Part shown: in pieces, positions 34,039 to 43,271 of the stretch
How positions within the stretch are numbered: position 1 is the first letter of the stretch
Layout: every line of letters begins with the position of its first letter
Assembly: GCA_934589145.1 (NCBI GenBank)
Contig: CAKTNW010000002.1
Coordinates: 83,897-147,896 of the forward strand
DNA from: an uncultured Oscillospiraceae bacterium
Lineage (GTDB): Bacteria; Bacillota; Clostridia; Oscillospirales; Oscillospiraceae
Direction of reading: 5' to 3'
Length of the DNA: 64,000 nucleotides
Translations under genes and position numbers: made by a program
Notes under the pieces: model-generated
Databases searched by the model: none
Told to the model about the DNA's origin: nothing
What the model saw: only the letters and a program-made list of their open reading frames with translations

Positions 34039-34595
34039 TGCATACCTGCTGCGCCCCCTGTTCGGTGGCCTGTATCCACCAGCTGCGCGGCGAGGGGATC
34101 GAGCCGGTGTCCTACTGGTTCAATCCCAACATCCACCCCTATCAGGAGTACAAGGCCCGGCGGGATACGCTGATGGCCTACGCCCCCACCATCAACATGG
34201 AGCTGATCGTGCAGGAGGACTATGGCCTGCGGGATTTCTGCCGGGCGGTGGCGGAGGATATCGACCACCGCTGCGGCCACTGCTACACGGTGCGGCTGGA
34301 GCAGACGGCCCGGTTCGCCGCCGAGCATGGCTTTGACAGCTTTACCTCCACGCTGTTCGTCAGCCCCTATCAGCAGCATGAGCGGATGGCGGAAATTGCC
34401 CGGGAAATGGGCGAGCGCTACGGCGTGAAGTTCCTGTACCGGGACTTCCGGCCCGGCTTCCGCGCCGGACAGCAGGAGGCCCGTGAGCTGGGCTTCTACA
34501 TGCAGAAATACTGCGGCTGCGTGTTCAGCGAGGAGGAGCGCTATCTCAAGCAGATCCAGCGGGACAGGAAGGAACCGCTGAAGCATATCGGTTGA
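34023..34595 (+). CDS. queH: Epoxyqueuosine reductase QueH
   Basis: 190 aa (DUF208 family). The N-terminal HTCCAPC, the middle HRCGHCY and the C-terminal QKYCGCVFS supply the conserved cysteines for a 4Fe-4S cluster and the auxiliary metal. Also typical: YWFNPNIHPYQEY and TLFVSPYQ. It performs the last step of queuosine synthesis in tRNA, replacing QueG. The start lies inside the preceding gene. Confidence 0.93.
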   Translation: MEKTLMHTCCAPCSVACIHQLRGEGIEPVSYWFNPNIHPYQEYKARRDTLMAYAPTINMELIVQEDYGLRDFCRAVAEDIDHRCGHCYTVRLEQTARFAAEHGFDSFTSTLFVSPYQQHERMAEIAREMGERYGVKFLYRDFRPGFRAGQQEARELGFYMQKYCGCVFSEEERYLKQIQRDRKEPLKHIG

Positions 34596-34598
34596 CAG

Positions 34599-34635
34599 AA
34601 AAAGCAGGGCTTTCCGGAGGAAAAGCCCTGCTTTT
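34599..34635 (+). terminator. Terminator after queH
   Basis: AAAAGCAGGGCTTT pairs with AAAGCCCTGCTTTT around a short loop, ending in TTTT. Confidence 0.88.
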
Positions 34636-34639
34636 GACG

Positions 34640-34790
34640 TGCGGCGGGGCACATTGGCCCCGCCCTACAAGACGATCAGCGATAGAACGCCGTAGGGCGG
34701 GGTGACCACACCCCGCCTCCGATATGTGGTAACGTTATCGGTGTTTGCTTTGTAGGGGCCGGCGTCCTCGACGGCCCGCCAATCACTGGC
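34640..34790. repeat. Cluster of dispersed GC-palindrome repeats
   Basis: Back-to-back palindromic units of the type GGGGC...GCCCC next to CCCTACA or CGTAGGGCGGG (notably CGTAGGGCGGGGTGACCACA followed by CCCCGCC). Similar units occur at 41058-41150, 47517-47551 and 54640-54722, always intergenic. They resemble REP-like elements; no ORF or transposase is associated. Confidence 0.55.
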
Positions 34791-34816
34791 ATGGAATCCC
34801 AGATTTTTCGCCAGCG

Positions 34817-35326
34817 TTAAAACGGTATCACACCCATGACCGCCGCGTCGCGGGGATCGAGAAAAATGCCGCCCGTCAGGGGCAGCGCCGTCAGGATCAG
34901 ATACGCCACCCCCAGCAGGATGGCCAGCAGATACCACACCAGCTCACCGCCCCGCAGACGGCGGCGCAGCAGGAGGTGATACAGCGCCATGCCGCCTGCC
35001 GTGGCGGCGGAAAACAGCAGCCACAGGGGCATGACGCCCCACAGAAGCCGGCATAATAGGATCATCAGCGCCGTGGCGGTCAGCAGGGCGGCGCAGTGCC
35101 CGCCCCGGGAGGTACCGTCCTCCGGCTCCAGCCGCCACAGCAGCAGCGCCGCGGTCAGGTACGGCCAGAACACCAGCTTGCCCAGCTCCCAGGGGCTTTC
35201 GTTCATGGGGGAGAGTACCTCCGTGGCGGGGCAGGGGAGGGCCTGAGCCAGTCCCCGCAGCAGCACGGCGGCGGCTGCCGCCAGCAGGAAGGCCCAGAGA
35301 TAGCGCAGCTTCCGGAACATGGGCAT
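34817..35326 (-). CDS. DUF6512-like membrane protein
   Basis: 169 aa with about five predicted membrane spans. The early motif SPMNESPWELGKLVFWP is characteristic of a small Firmicutes family of integral membrane proteins (DUF6512 as recalled). AAAGGAG lies just upstream of ATG 35326; ATG 35320 is an alternative. It stands alone on the minus strand between two plus-strand units. Function unknown. Confidence 0.72.
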   Translation of the reverse strand: MPMFRKLRYLWAFLLAAAAAVLLRGLAQALPCPATEVLSPMNESPWELGKLVFWPYLTAALLLWRLEPEDGTSRGGHCAALLTATALMILLCRLLWGVMPLWLLFSAATAGGMALYHLLLRRRLRGGELVWYLLAILLGVAYLILTALPLTGGIFLDPRDAAVMGVIPF

Positions 35327-35403
35327 CGCTCCTTTTTCATGGCATTTTTCATATCTTCTCTCTATCCCTATGCGCGCCGCCGCCGGTAAAGAACCCGTTA
35401 GAC

Positions 35404-35433
35404 TTGACAGCCTCTGGCGGGAGGGACTATAAT
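35404..35433 (+). promoter_or_regulatory. Promoter of trkH-like gene
   Basis: TTGACA (35404-35409), 18 bp, TATAAT (35428-35433): both hexamers are perfect consensus. 53 bp upstream of the start codon. Confidence 0.85.
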
Positions 35434-35485
35434 AACAATATCTGTCTCTTCACTGATCTTCTTGTACAAAGAGGTAATCTGTTTC

Positions 35486-36931
35486 ATGAACATTCGATTG
35501 ATCACCCGCACGGTTGGCTATATCCTGTGGGTGGAGGCGGGCTTTATGCTGCTGCCTCTGCTGGTAAGCCTGGGATATGGCGACGGCTGCTGGGAGGCGT
35601 TCCTCTCCTCGGCGCTGCTGTGCGGTATTCTGGGCTCACTGGCCTATCTGGTGCCGGTGAACCGTATGCGGATGCAGGGCCGGGACGGCTATGCCGCCGT
35701 GGCGCTGGCCTGGGTGGCGCTGACGCTGCTGGGCGCGTTTCCGTATCTGCTGTCGGACACCATCCCCTCCTTTGTGGACGCCCTGTTTGAGACGGCCTCC
35801 GGCCTGACTACCACCGGCGCCACCATTCTGGACTCGGTGGAGACCATGCCGCCCAGTATCCTCTTCTGGCGCAGCGAGACCCAGTGGATGGGCGGCATGG
35901 GCGTTCTGGTGCTGTTCCTTGCCCTGACGCCCCATCTGGGCGACGGCGCGTACTACCTGATGAAGGCGGAAAGCCCCGGCCCCATCAAGTCCAAGCTGGT
36001 ACCCCGCGTGGGCGGCACCGCCAAGATCCTGTATACCATCTATATCGTGCTGACGGCGGCGGAGGCCGTGGCCCTGAAGATCGCGGGCATGTCCTGGTTC
36101 GACGCGGTGAACCACGCCTTTACCACCATCGCCACCGGCGGCTTCTCCGTCCGGAATGCCTCCATCGCCGAGTACCAGTCCGACGCCATTACCTGGGTCA
36201 TCGTGGCCTTTACGTTCCTGGCGGGCATCAATTTCTCGCTGCTGTACGCCGTTGTCCGGGGCCGCATCAAGGACGCCCTGCGCAGCGAGGAGCTGCGTTG
36301 GTACCTGCTGATTTTGGCCGTCACCATCACCCTCATCTGCGTGGATCTCCATGTAGAGCTGGGACAGGGCTGGTATGAGTCCGCCAAGGACGCCGCCTTC
36401 CAGGCCACCACCATCATGAGCACCACCGGCTACGCCACCAAGGACTTCACCCTGTGGCCCACCTTCAGCCGGTGTATCCTGGTGCTGCTGATGTATGTGG
36501 GCGGCTGCGCCGGTTCCACCGCGGGCGGCATGAAGATCAGCCGATTGATGCTGCAGGTGAAGAGCCTGCGGCGTGAGCTGGATCACATCATCCACCCCAA
36601 CCGGGTGTCCGTCATCACCATGGACGGCCAGAGCGTGGACGAAAGAGCCGTTACCTCCGCCCACATGTTCCAGGTGGCGTATCTGATGATCCTGATGGCC
36701 GGTACGCTGGTGGTGTCGCTGGACGTGCTGGGCTTTACGGAGTCCTTCGTGGCGGCGCTGACCTGCGTCAGCAACGTGGGCCCGTCCCTGGGCGCGCTGG
36801 GCCCCATGGCCAACTTCGCGCCCCTCTCCTGGTTCAGCAAGCTGGTGCTGGCCCTGATCATGCTGATGGGCCGTCTGGAGCTGATGCCCCTGCTGGTGCT
36901 GCTGAGCCCCTCCACCTGGCGCAACAAATAA
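35486..36931 (+). CDS. TrkH/KtrB-family potassium uptake protein
   Basis: 481 aa, about ten spans arranged as four membrane-pore-membrane repeats. The filter glycines are seen in SGLTTTGATI, TIATGGFSV, MSTTGYAT and CVSNVGPSLG. It mediates Na+- or H+-coupled or channel-like K+ uptake. The regulatory TrkA/KtrA subunit is not adjacent, so it must be encoded elsewhere. GAGGT lies 10 bp before ATG 35486. Confidence 0.92.
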   Translation: MNIRLITRTVGYILWVEAGFMLLPLLVSLGYGDGCWEAFLSSALLCGILGSLAYLVPVNRMRMQGRDGYAAVALAWVALTLLGAFPYLLSDTIPSFVDALFETASGLTTTGATILDSVETMPPSILFWRSETQWMGGMGVLVLFLALTPHLGDGAYYLMKAESPGPIKSKLVPRVGGTAKILYTIYIVLTAAEAVALKIAGMSWFDAVNHAFTTIATGGFSVRNASIAEYQSDAITWVIVAFTFLAGINFSLLYAVVRGRIKDALRSEELRWYLLILAVTITLICVDLHVELGQGWYESAKDAAFQATTIMSTTGYATKDFTLWPTFSRCILVLLMYVGGCAGSTAGGMKISRLMLQVKSLRRELDHIIHPNRVSVITMDGQSVDERAVTSAHMFQVAYLMILMAGTLVVSLDVLGFTESFVAALTCVSNVGPSLGALGPMANFAPLSWFSKLVLALIMLMGRLELMPLLVLLSPSTWRNK

Positions 36932-36937
36932 AGAATC

Positions 36938-36968
36938 AAGCGCTCAGACGCAAGGTCTGGGCGCTTAT
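36938..36968 (+). terminator. Hairpin after the trkH-like gene
   Basis: AAGCGCTCAGAC (36938-36949) pairs with GTCTGGGCGCTT (36955-36966), followed by a short ATCTT. Probably a weak terminator before the MATE gene. Confidence 0.7.
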
Positions 36969-37009
36969 CTTGCCGCAAAAATTTCTTCCATCGAAAGGAG
37001 CGTGATCCC

Positions 37010-38371
37010 ATGGCGTCCGCCGGAACCAAGGACATGACCCACGGCGTTCCCTGGCGTCTCATCAGCGTGTTTGCCGTCCCGATTTTTCTCAGCCAGCTCT
37101 TCCAGCAGCTCTATAACACCGCCGACGCGCTGATCGTCAGCAAATTCCTGGGGGATAACGCCCTGGCCGCCGTCAGCGCCTCGGGCCCGCTGGTGTTCCT
37201 GATGGTCAGCTTCTTTGCCGGCGCGGCCACCGGCGCAGGCGTTGCCATCTCCCGCTATTTCGGCGCGGGGGACTATGACCGGGTGTCCCGCACCATCCAC
37301 ACCACGGTGCTGCTGGGCCTGTTCAGCAGCATCTTCCTCACCGCCGTGGGCGTGGGCTTCACCCCCACGCTGCTGCGGTGGATGGAGACCGACCCCGAGG
37401 TGATGGCCGATGCAGTCAGCTACTTCCGCTGCTACTTCGCCGGGATCGGCACGGTGGTCATGTACAACACCTTCACCGGCATCATGAACGCCCTGGGCGA
37501 CAGCCGCCGTCCCCTGTACTACCTGATCGTCTCGTCCCTGACCAACATCGCCCTTGACCTGCTGTTTGTGGGCGTGTTCCGGTGGGGCGTGTGGTCGGCG
37601 GCCATCGCCACCATCCTGTCCCAGGCGGTCAGCGTGGTGCTGTGCCTGCTGCACCTGACGAAGAAGGGCACCATCTTCCAGCTCCGCTGGAGCGCCCTGC
37701 GGATCGACGGCGCGCTGCTGCGGGAGATCCTGCGCTACGGCCTGCCCGCCGGGGTGCAGAACTCCGTCATCGCCCTGGCCAACGTGGTGGTGCAGACCAA
37801 CATCAACTCCTTCGGCAAGGACGCCATGGCGGCCTACGGCGCGTATTCCAAGATCGAGGGCTTCGCCTTCCTGCCGGTCACCAGCTTCTCCATGGCCATC
37901 ACCACCTACGTCAGCCAGAATCTGGGCGCGGGGCAGAAGGAGCGGGCCCGCCGGGGCGCACGGTTCGGCATCCTGGCCGCACCCGCCATTGCCGAGGTCA
38001 TCGGTATATTGACGTACCTGACCGCTCCTGCGCTGATCGGCCTGTTCTCCAAGACACCGGCGGTGCTGGCCCTGGGCGTGCTGGAGACCCGCACCATCTC
38101 CCTCTTTTACTTCCTGCTGGCCTTCTCCCACGCGGTGGCCAGCGTCTGCCGCGGCGCGGGCAAGGCCTTCGTTCCCATGGCCATCATGCTGTCCATCTGG
38201 TGCGTGATCCGTATCCTGTACATCATGCTGATGATGCGCCTGTTTCACCAGATCGTCTACGTCTATTGGGCGTATCCCCTCACCTGGGCCCTCAGCTCGG
38301 TGATCTATTTCCTGTACTTCCGCTTCTCCCACTGGCAGGACGGCTTTGACGCCAAGCCGGAAAAAGCATAA
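37010..38371 (+). CDS. MATE-family efflux transporter
   Basis: 453 aa with twelve membrane spans and two homologous halves (PIFLSQLFQQLYNTADALIV in the first; RYGLPAGVQNSVIALANVVV region in the second). Family members export cationic drugs or metabolites by Na+ or H+ antiport. AAAGGAGCG precedes ATG 37010. Single gene followed by a strong terminator. Confidence 0.92.
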   Translation: MASAGTKDMTHGVPWRLISVFAVPIFLSQLFQQLYNTADALIVSKFLGDNALAAVSASGPLVFLMVSFFAGAATGAGVAISRYFGAGDYDRVSRTIHTTVLLGLFSSIFLTAVGVGFTPTLLRWMETDPEVMADAVSYFRCYFAGIGTVVMYNTFTGIMNALGDSRRPLYYLIVSSLTNIALDLLFVGVFRWGVWSAAIATILSQAVSVVLCLLHLTKKGTIFQLRWSALRIDGALLREILRYGLPAGVQNSVIALANVVVQTNINSFGKDAMAAYGAYSKIEGFAFLPVTSFSMAITTYVSQNLGAGQKERARRGARFGILAAPAIAEVIGILTYLTAPALIGLFSKTPAVLALGVLETRTISLFYFLLAFSHAVASVCRGAGKAFVPMAIMLSIWCVIRILYIMLMMRLFHQIVYVYWAYPLTWALSSVIYFLYFRFSHWQDGFDAKPEKA

Positions 38372-38403
38372 AAAAGTGACCGGTCAAAGACCGGTCACTT
38401 TTT
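38371..38403. terminator. Bidirectional terminator between MATE and blaR1-like genes
   Basis: AAAAAGTGACCGGTC (38371-38385) pairs perfectly with GACCGGTCACTTTTT (38389-38403); A/T flanks make it work on both strands. Confidence 0.93.
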
Positions 38404-38414
38404 CAGCCTGCTGA

Positions 38415-40586
38415 TCACATGCTGTTGGTCACGATGCGCCATTGACCGTTATTCACAATGCACCATCTGCCGTCGTCATATTGGCTGAGATAGAAGTACT
38501 CCGTGACGGTGCCGCTCTCCCGTGAGGTCAAAGCGCTGTCGTATCGGGTCTCATACACCGCCTTGACCGCCACAAAGTGGTCGGCGATGGATCTGTCGAT
38601 CCAGCCATAGGACTGGGCCAGGTCGACGTCGCTGTACATGGCCACGACGCGCGCCGTCTCCGTCTCGTCGATGGCGGCGGAGATCACGCGAGTACTGACG
38701 GTGGCGGGCTTCTGGGCGTCCGCCTCAATGGCCTTGCGCACCACCTCTACCGGGTCGGCGGCGGGCACCTGAAGCCAGCCGTCATACTGGTCAAAGCGCA
38801 GCACAGCGAAGCCTTCCCGGCCGATAGAGGAGTTGACTGTGATCTCGTAGGGCCCGCCGCCGGGCGTCAGCTCAACGGTGCCGTTGAAGGGGTCATAGAA
38901 CTTCCAGTTGGCGTGAGGAACGCCGTCGCTGTCATTCTCCACGCCGCCGGATACCACCGTGAAGGTGGCGCCGGGACACACCATGAAGTAGGTGTTTTCA
39001 TAGACCTGATTTTCGTCCTCCTGCACGGTTCCCTTGCCGGTGTAGTACACGTTCGTCACCTCCACCGTCAGATCCTCATAGGTGAAGGTCTGGGTGCTCA
39101 GCTCTGCCTTATCCGGCAGGAAAGACAGTCCGTCAGGCGGGGTGATCTCCACCTCCGGCGTATTGCCCTCCGGAAGTGTGCCGGGGTTCCAGTTGGCGCC
39201 GTTCTGCCGTACCAGCTCATAGAGCTCGTGATCCCGGAAATAGGCGTGGAGCAGCTCATCATCCGGAATAGTGACATCGGATATTGCCGCGGTGGGATCC
39301 AGTACACGCACGATATCCGGCGGCGTGGTGTAGCAGGATATCATCAGATCATGGCCGCCGACTGTATAGGCCCCGACCTGATAGAAGATATTTTGCCCTT
39401 CGACGAAGGCAGCTTCCTGCGCCGCCAGAAAGTCCTCCTCTGTGATCTCATAGGCGGCGGCGCGGTTGATGGCCGCCACCATCTGCTCCCAGTCGATATC
39501 GGGATAGAAGCGGGAGACCGTTGCCATATCCAGATCATCCACCGTCAGTTCCGCCATCATCGTAGCAATTTGGCCAAGATCGGCGGACGGTTCAGTCTTC
39601 TTCGCTCCCGTGAAGGTACAGCCTACGCACAGCGCCGCGGCCAGCACCAGCGCGATGGCGGCCAATGCCGCCGTCCGGGGCTTCTTGGCCAGCAGGACGA
39701 TCCGCTCGTGGAGGTTGGTCTTGCCGCCGTCCATGGTGGTGGCCGTCAGCAGGGGGCTTGCGCCCCGGCCGCAGGCCATGCGGATCAGCGTGCGGCCATA
39801 GGCGGCCCGCTCACCCTCGCCCAGGGCGCGGATGGTGGCCTCGTCACAGGCCAACTCCCCATCTTGACGGGACAGCTTCGCCGCCCACCACACCAGCGGA
39901 TTCCACCAGTGCAGCGCCAGACACACCGCCCGCAGCAGCGCCCACATATGGTCACCGTGGCGGAAATGGGTGGTCTCATGGGCCACCGTGTGGCGCAGCA
40001 ATGTGTCGTCCTCCGCTGCCTCCGGGGTCACATAGACGGCGGGGCGGAACAGGCCGAACAGGCACGGCACCGCCCGTTCCTCCGCCACATAGACCGGCAG
40101 GGAAGCGCCCTCCACCGTCAGGGGACGGCGGCTTTTCCGCAGCCTTCCGGCAAAGCGGAGATTTGCGGTCAGGAACATCAGCAGCGTCACCGCCGCGCCG
40201 CCCCACCATACCGGCAGCAGGATCTTGCGGAGGGTCAGGGCGCTCTCCATGCGGCTGAACTGGTCGTTTGTGACGTTGGGCGCTACCGTCACCGGCGTAT
40301 CCGGCATCAGCGGCCCGGCGGGATAGCCCTCCACCGTGCCATTGTCCGCCTGCCAGATGGTGTCCACATCCCGGACGCTCTCCACCGCCTGTACCGCCGG
40401 GGCCTTTTCCACCACCGACATGACGCTGATGTCCGTGCTGCCGAAGCTGACGGGGATCAGCAGCCGCGCCAGCACCAGCAGCCACAGGGCGTATTGCAGC
40501 CGCAGGCTGATTTTTCCCCGCAGCAGATACCGCAGGGCGATCACCGCAAGGATCAGGATACACGAGGATACCACCCATTCAATCAT
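38415..40586 (-). CDS. BlaR1/MecR1-type M56 metallopeptidase sensor
   Basis: 723 aa. Membrane spans near residues 4-22, 32-48, 120-142 and about 305-325, with the cytoplasmic zinc protease motif HETTHFRHGDH (His203, Glu204, His207). Pattern VYVTPEAAEDD precedes it as in BlaR1. The outer C-terminal part (330-723) is not a penicillin-binding sensor; instead it has an unrecognised region following a lipobox-like LCVGC. It likely senses an envelope signal and cleaves the partner repressor. Overlaps the repressor gene by 8 bp. Confidence 0.88.
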   Translation of the reverse strand: MIEWVVSSCILILAVIALRYLLRGKISLRLQYALWLLVLARLLIPVSFGSTDISVMSVVEKAPAVQAVESVRDVDTIWQADNGTVEGYPAGPLMPDTPVTVAPNVTNDQFSRMESALTLRKILLPVWWGGAAVTLLMFLTANLRFAGRLRKSRRPLTVEGASLPVYVAEERAVPCLFGLFRPAVYVTPEAAEDDTLLRHTVAHETTHFRHGDHMWALLRAVCLALHWWNPLVWWAAKLSRQDGELACDEATIRALGEGERAAYGRTLIRMACGRGASPLLTATTMDGGKTNLHERIVLLAKKPRTAALAAIALVLAAALCVGCTFTGAKKTEPSADLGQIATMMAELTVDDLDMATVSRFYPDIDWEQMVAAINRAAAYEITEEDFLAAQEAAFVEGQNIFYQVGAYTVGGHDLMISCYTTPPDIVRVLDPTAAISDVTIPDDELLHAYFRDHELYELVRQNGANWNPGTLPEGNTPEVEITPPDGLSFLPDKAELSTQTFTYEDLTVEVTNVYYTGKGTVQEDENQVYENTYFMVCPGATFTVVSGGVENDSDGVPHANWKFYDPFNGTVELTPGGGPYEITVNSSIGREGFAVLRFDQYDGWLQVPAADPVEVVRKAIEADAQKPATVSTRVISAAIDETETARVVAMYSDVDLAQSYGWIDRSIADHFVAVKAVYETRYDSALTSRESGTVTEYFYLSQYDDGRWCIVNNGQWRIVTNSM

Positions 40587-40959
40587 GATTTTCCTCCACT
40601 TCCCGCAAAATGGCGTACAGCTTGTCGATCTCCTCCTGGGGCAGCGTCTGCTTCTTCACCAGCGAACTGACCATCATGCTGACGCTGCCCTGATACACCC
40701 GCTCCAGCAGGTGCTCCGTCTCCTGCACCGCCGCGTCCTCACGGGCCACCTGGGGACGGTAGTGCTTCACGCCGCCCTCGCTCTCCGCGCTGACGGCGCC
40801 CTTGTCCTCCAGCCGCCGCAGCAGCGTCAAGGTGGTGCTGCGGCTCCAGCCGGTCCTGGTGTGCATGGCGTCGATGATGGCCCGCCCCGTCTGGGGCGCG
40901 GCCGCCCACAGGCACTCCATCACCTGCCACTCCGCCTCGGTCAAACCCATATGGGCCAT
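40579..40959 (-). CDS. BlaI/MecI/CopY-family repressor
   Basis: 126 aa, normal length. Winged HTH (LTEAEWQVMECLWAAAPQTG, RSTTLTLLRRLEDKGAVSAE) and a C-terminal dimerisation helix. ATG 40959 is preceded by GGGAGGTGA. A CTACAT-N11-ATGTAG dyad overlaps its promoter. Partner of the M56 protease just downstream, which would cleave it on signal. Confidence 0.93.
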   Translation of the reverse strand: MAHMGLTEAEWQVMECLWAAAPQTGRAIIDAMHTRTGWSRSTTLTLLRRLEDKGAVSAESEGGVKHYRPQVAREDAAVQETEHLLERVYQGSVSMMVSSLVKKQTLPQEEIDKLYAILREVEENHD

Positions 40960-40978
40960 TGCTCTCACCTCCCGTTGT

Positions 40979-41023
40979 CTACATCTGTAATCACAATGTA
41001 GCATATCGGTTTACGTTTGTCAA
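40979..41023 (-). promoter_or_regulatory. Promoter and BlaI-type operator
   Basis: Minus strand TTGACA (41023-41018), 17 bp, TACATT (41000-40995). The dyad CTACAT-N11-ATGTAG (40979-41001) covers the -10; TACA/TGTA half-sites are the BlaI/MecI consensus. Autorepression is likely. Confidence 0.75.
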
Positions 41024-41057
41024 CAGGAAGATGGGGGATTATTGTACGATGATCCAT

Positions 41058-41150
41058 TCGTAGGGGCGGGGCTCTGCCCTGCCCGCCGTACAACGGAAGT
41101 GCCCTTGTAAACCGAAAGGGAGGGGTAAAACCCCTCCCCTACGCACGAAC
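41058..41150. repeat. Dispersed GC-palindrome repeats
   Basis: Two units: CGTAGGGGCGGGGC...GCCCTGCCCGCC and GGGAGGGGTAAAACCCCTCC followed by CCTACGCACGAAC. The latter tail reappears in reverse as GTTCGTGCGTAGGGG at 47519. A further hairpin CCCCCTCCGGTGTACCGGAG (41170-41189) then GGGG is probably the terminator between the two minus-strand genes. Confidence 0.55.
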
Positions 41151-41201
41151 ACCCCACCGCAGACAAAAACCCCCTCCGGTGTACCGGAGGGGGCTCGCAT
41201 A

Positions 41202-41741
41202 TCACAGATCCACAATGACCACTTCATGGCCCGTGGCGGGCAGGAACTTGTCCAGCACGTCGCGGGTTTTCAGCCGCAGGGTGCTGGTGCAGATGCAGGG
41301 ATGACAGGAGAGATACGGCGCGTCATATACCTCACGATCCATCAGCAGCTGTACCCGATGCTCTTCATCATTGGCAAGGCCAAGGATCGTCGCGGAGCCG
41401 GGATGGCAGCGCAGCAGCTCCCACAGGTTTTCCTCCGGTGCAAAGCTGAGCCGGGAGGAGCCGATCTGGGCGCTGAGATCCTTGGTGTGGAAAGGCTTGT
41501 CCGGCGGCATGCACAGCAGATAGAAACTGGTTTTCTGCCGGTTGCACAGAAAAAGATTCTTGCACACAGGCATGCCCAACACATCGCTTACGCTGGCGCA
41601 CAGCTCCATATTGAAGGCGGCTTCGTGGCTGACACGATCATAGTCGATGCCGAGCTTTTCCAGCAGGTCAAAGGCTGCCGCCTCCTGCGGCAGCAGCGCT
41701 CCCTCCGGACGGGTATTGCGGAATATCGGAGAAATCGTCAT
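41202..41741 (-). CDS. YbaK/ProX-type aminoacyl-tRNA deacylase domain protein
   Basis: 179 aa. The fold is that of the prolyl-tRNA synthetase-associated domain: FDLLEKLGIDYDRVSHEAA at the start, KNLFLCNRQKTSFYLLCMP (Lys of the editing site) and HPCICTSTLRLKT at the end. Stand-alone proteins of this kind (ProXp/PrdX) hydrolyse mischarged Ala- or Cys-tRNA-Pro. AAAGGAG precedes ATG 41741; the longer frame into murC is a shadow. It lies 5 bp after murC. Confidence 0.87.
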   Translation of the reverse strand: MTISPIFRNTRPEGALLPQEAAAFDLLEKLGIDYDRVSHEAAFNMELCASVSDVLGMPVCKNLFLCNRQKTSFYLLCMPPDKPFHTKDLSAQIGSSRLSFAPEENLWELLRCHPGSATILGLANDEEHRVQLLMDREVYDAPYLSCHPCICTSTLRLKTRDVLDKFLPATGHEVVIVDL

Positions 41742-41746
41742 ATGGC

Positions 41747-43132
41747 TTACTCCTTTCCCACCAGCATGTCGCCCACGCGGTAGATGTCGCCTGCGCCCAC
41801 GGTCAGGATCATGTCGCCGGGCTGGGCGATCTTGCGCAGGGCCTCCGCCGTCTCCCTCAGGGTGGCGCAGTAGACGCTGCCGGGGATCTGGGCGCACAGG
41901 TCGCGGGAGGATACGCCCACGTCGTTGGTCTCGCGGGCGGCGTAGATCTCCGCCAGCACCGCCACATCCACGGTGCGCAGCTCCCGGACGAAATCGTCAA
42001 ACAGCGCCTTGGTGCGGGTGTAGGTATGGGGCTGGAAGGCGCAGATCAGCCGCTTGTGGGGCAGGCTGCGGGCCATGTCCAGCAGGGCGTGGAGCTCGTC
42101 GGGATGGTGGGCGTAGTCGTCGTACACTCTGGCCCCGTTGAATGCACCCTTGTACTGGAACCGCCGCTCGGCCCCGCCGAAGGAGGCCAGTCCCTCCTCC
42201 ACCGACTTGCCGTCGATACCCAGCACATAGGCGGCGGCCGCCGCGGCCAGCGCGTTGGAGATGTTGTGCTTGCCGGGAACGTGCAGCTCCACATGGGCAT
42301 AGGGCTTGCCGCCGGCCACCACGTCGAAGCAAGGGAAGCCGTCGAAGAACGCCACATTGTCGGCGTATACGGCGGCGCTGTGATCCTTCACGCTGAACCA
42401 CCGCACCGGACGGTCAATACCCGCCAGCGCCGTCCGCGCACCCTCGTCGTCGCCGTTGGCGATGATGAAGCCGGTCTCCGGCGTCAGGCAGGCGAACTGC
42501 CGGAAGGAATGCTCGATATCGTTCAGATCCTTGAAGAAGTCCAGATGATCCGCCGCCACGTTCAGGATCACCGCCACGGTGGGGAAGAAATTCAGGAAGG
42601 AGTTGCAGTATTCGCAGCTCTCCAGAATGATGGTGTCGCCCTTGCCCACCCGGTAGCCCTTGCCAAGCAGGGGCAGGGTGCCGCCGATCATGACGGTGGG
42701 ATCCTTCTGGGCCGCCATGAAGATATGGGTGGCCATGGAGGTGGTGGTGGTCTTGCCGTGGGTGCCGGAGATGCACAGGGCGTTGCGGTACGCCTGCATG
42801 ATGGCGCCCCAGCCCTGGGCCCGCTCGTAGACGGGGATGCCACGGGCGATGGCCCCGGCAATCTCGGGGTTGCTGTCGTGGATGGCGGCGGTGCGGATCA
42901 CCAGGTCGCAGTTCTGCAGATTCTCGGCGCTGTGGCCGATGGCAACGGGGATGCCCACGCTGCGCAGGTGCTTCACCGTGTCGCTGTCGGTCATGTCGGA
43001 GCCCTGTACGCTCAGGCCCATGCCCTTGAGCACCTCGGCCAGGGCGCACATGGATACGCCGCCGATGCCCGCCATATGGACGCGGACGCCGCCGCGCAGG
43101 AAATGCCGGATATCCTCAGTGGGATGCATCAT
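41747..43132 (-). CDS. murC: UDP-N-acetylmuramate--L-alanine ligase
   Basis: 461 aa, normal length. N-terminal Rossmann domain with VHMAGIGGVSMCALAEVL, ATP site GTHGKTTTTSM, central VAADHLDFF and EGLASFGGAERRFQYKG, and C-terminal YDDYAHHPDEL. It adds the first amino acid to UDP-MurNAc in peptidoglycan synthesis. CCTCC complement (43140-43144) places the start at 43132. Confidence 0.95.
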   Translation of the reverse strand: MMHPTEDIRHFLRGGVRVHMAGIGGVSMCALAEVLKGMGLSVQGSDMTDSDTVKHLRSVGIPVAIGHSAENLQNCDLVIRTAAIHDSNPEIAGAIARGIPVYERAQGWGAIMQAYRNALCISGTHGKTTTTSMATHIFMAAQKDPTVMIGGTLPLLGKGYRVGKGDTIILESCEYCNSFLNFFPTVAVILNVAADHLDFFKDLNDIEHSFRQFACLTPETGFIIANGDDEGARTALAGIDRPVRWFSVKDHSAAVYADNVAFFDGFPCFDVVAGGKPYAHVELHVPGKHNISNALAAAAAAYVLGIDGKSVEEGLASFGGAERRFQYKGAFNGARVYDDYAHHPDELHALLDMARSLPHKRLICAFQPHTYTRTKALFDDFVRELRTVDVAVLAEIYAARETNDVGVSSRDLCAQIPGSVYCATLRETAEALRKIAQPGDMILTVGAGDIYRVGDMLVGKE

Positions 43133-43190
43133 ATCGATTCCTCCAAAAGGGCGGTTTTGCAGCCGCCGCTTGTATTTTTCTTGAAAAAAC

Positions 43191-43219
43191 ATTATAATAC
43201 ACCTGTAAGCAAAGTGCAA
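43191..43219 (-). promoter_or_regulatory. Promoter of murC
   Basis: Minus strand TTGCAC (43219-43214), 17-bp spacer, TATAAT (43196-43191), 59 bp upstream of the murC start and divergent from the CCA transferase gene. Confidence 0.75.
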
Positions 43220-43271
43220 CCGTCATTGTTGCTCAAATTCTGCGGAAAACAGGCGAGGGGAGGCGAATACC

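Noticed and set aside
38577..40670. Long plus-strand open frame opposite the blaR1-like gene
   Set aside because: Shadow of the M56 protease gene, which has an intact HExxH motif.
38415..40959. Beta-lactam resistance locus
   Set aside because: Sensor and repressor only; no beta-lactamase or alternative penicillin-binding protein gene near, and the sensor domain lacks penicillin-binding motifs.
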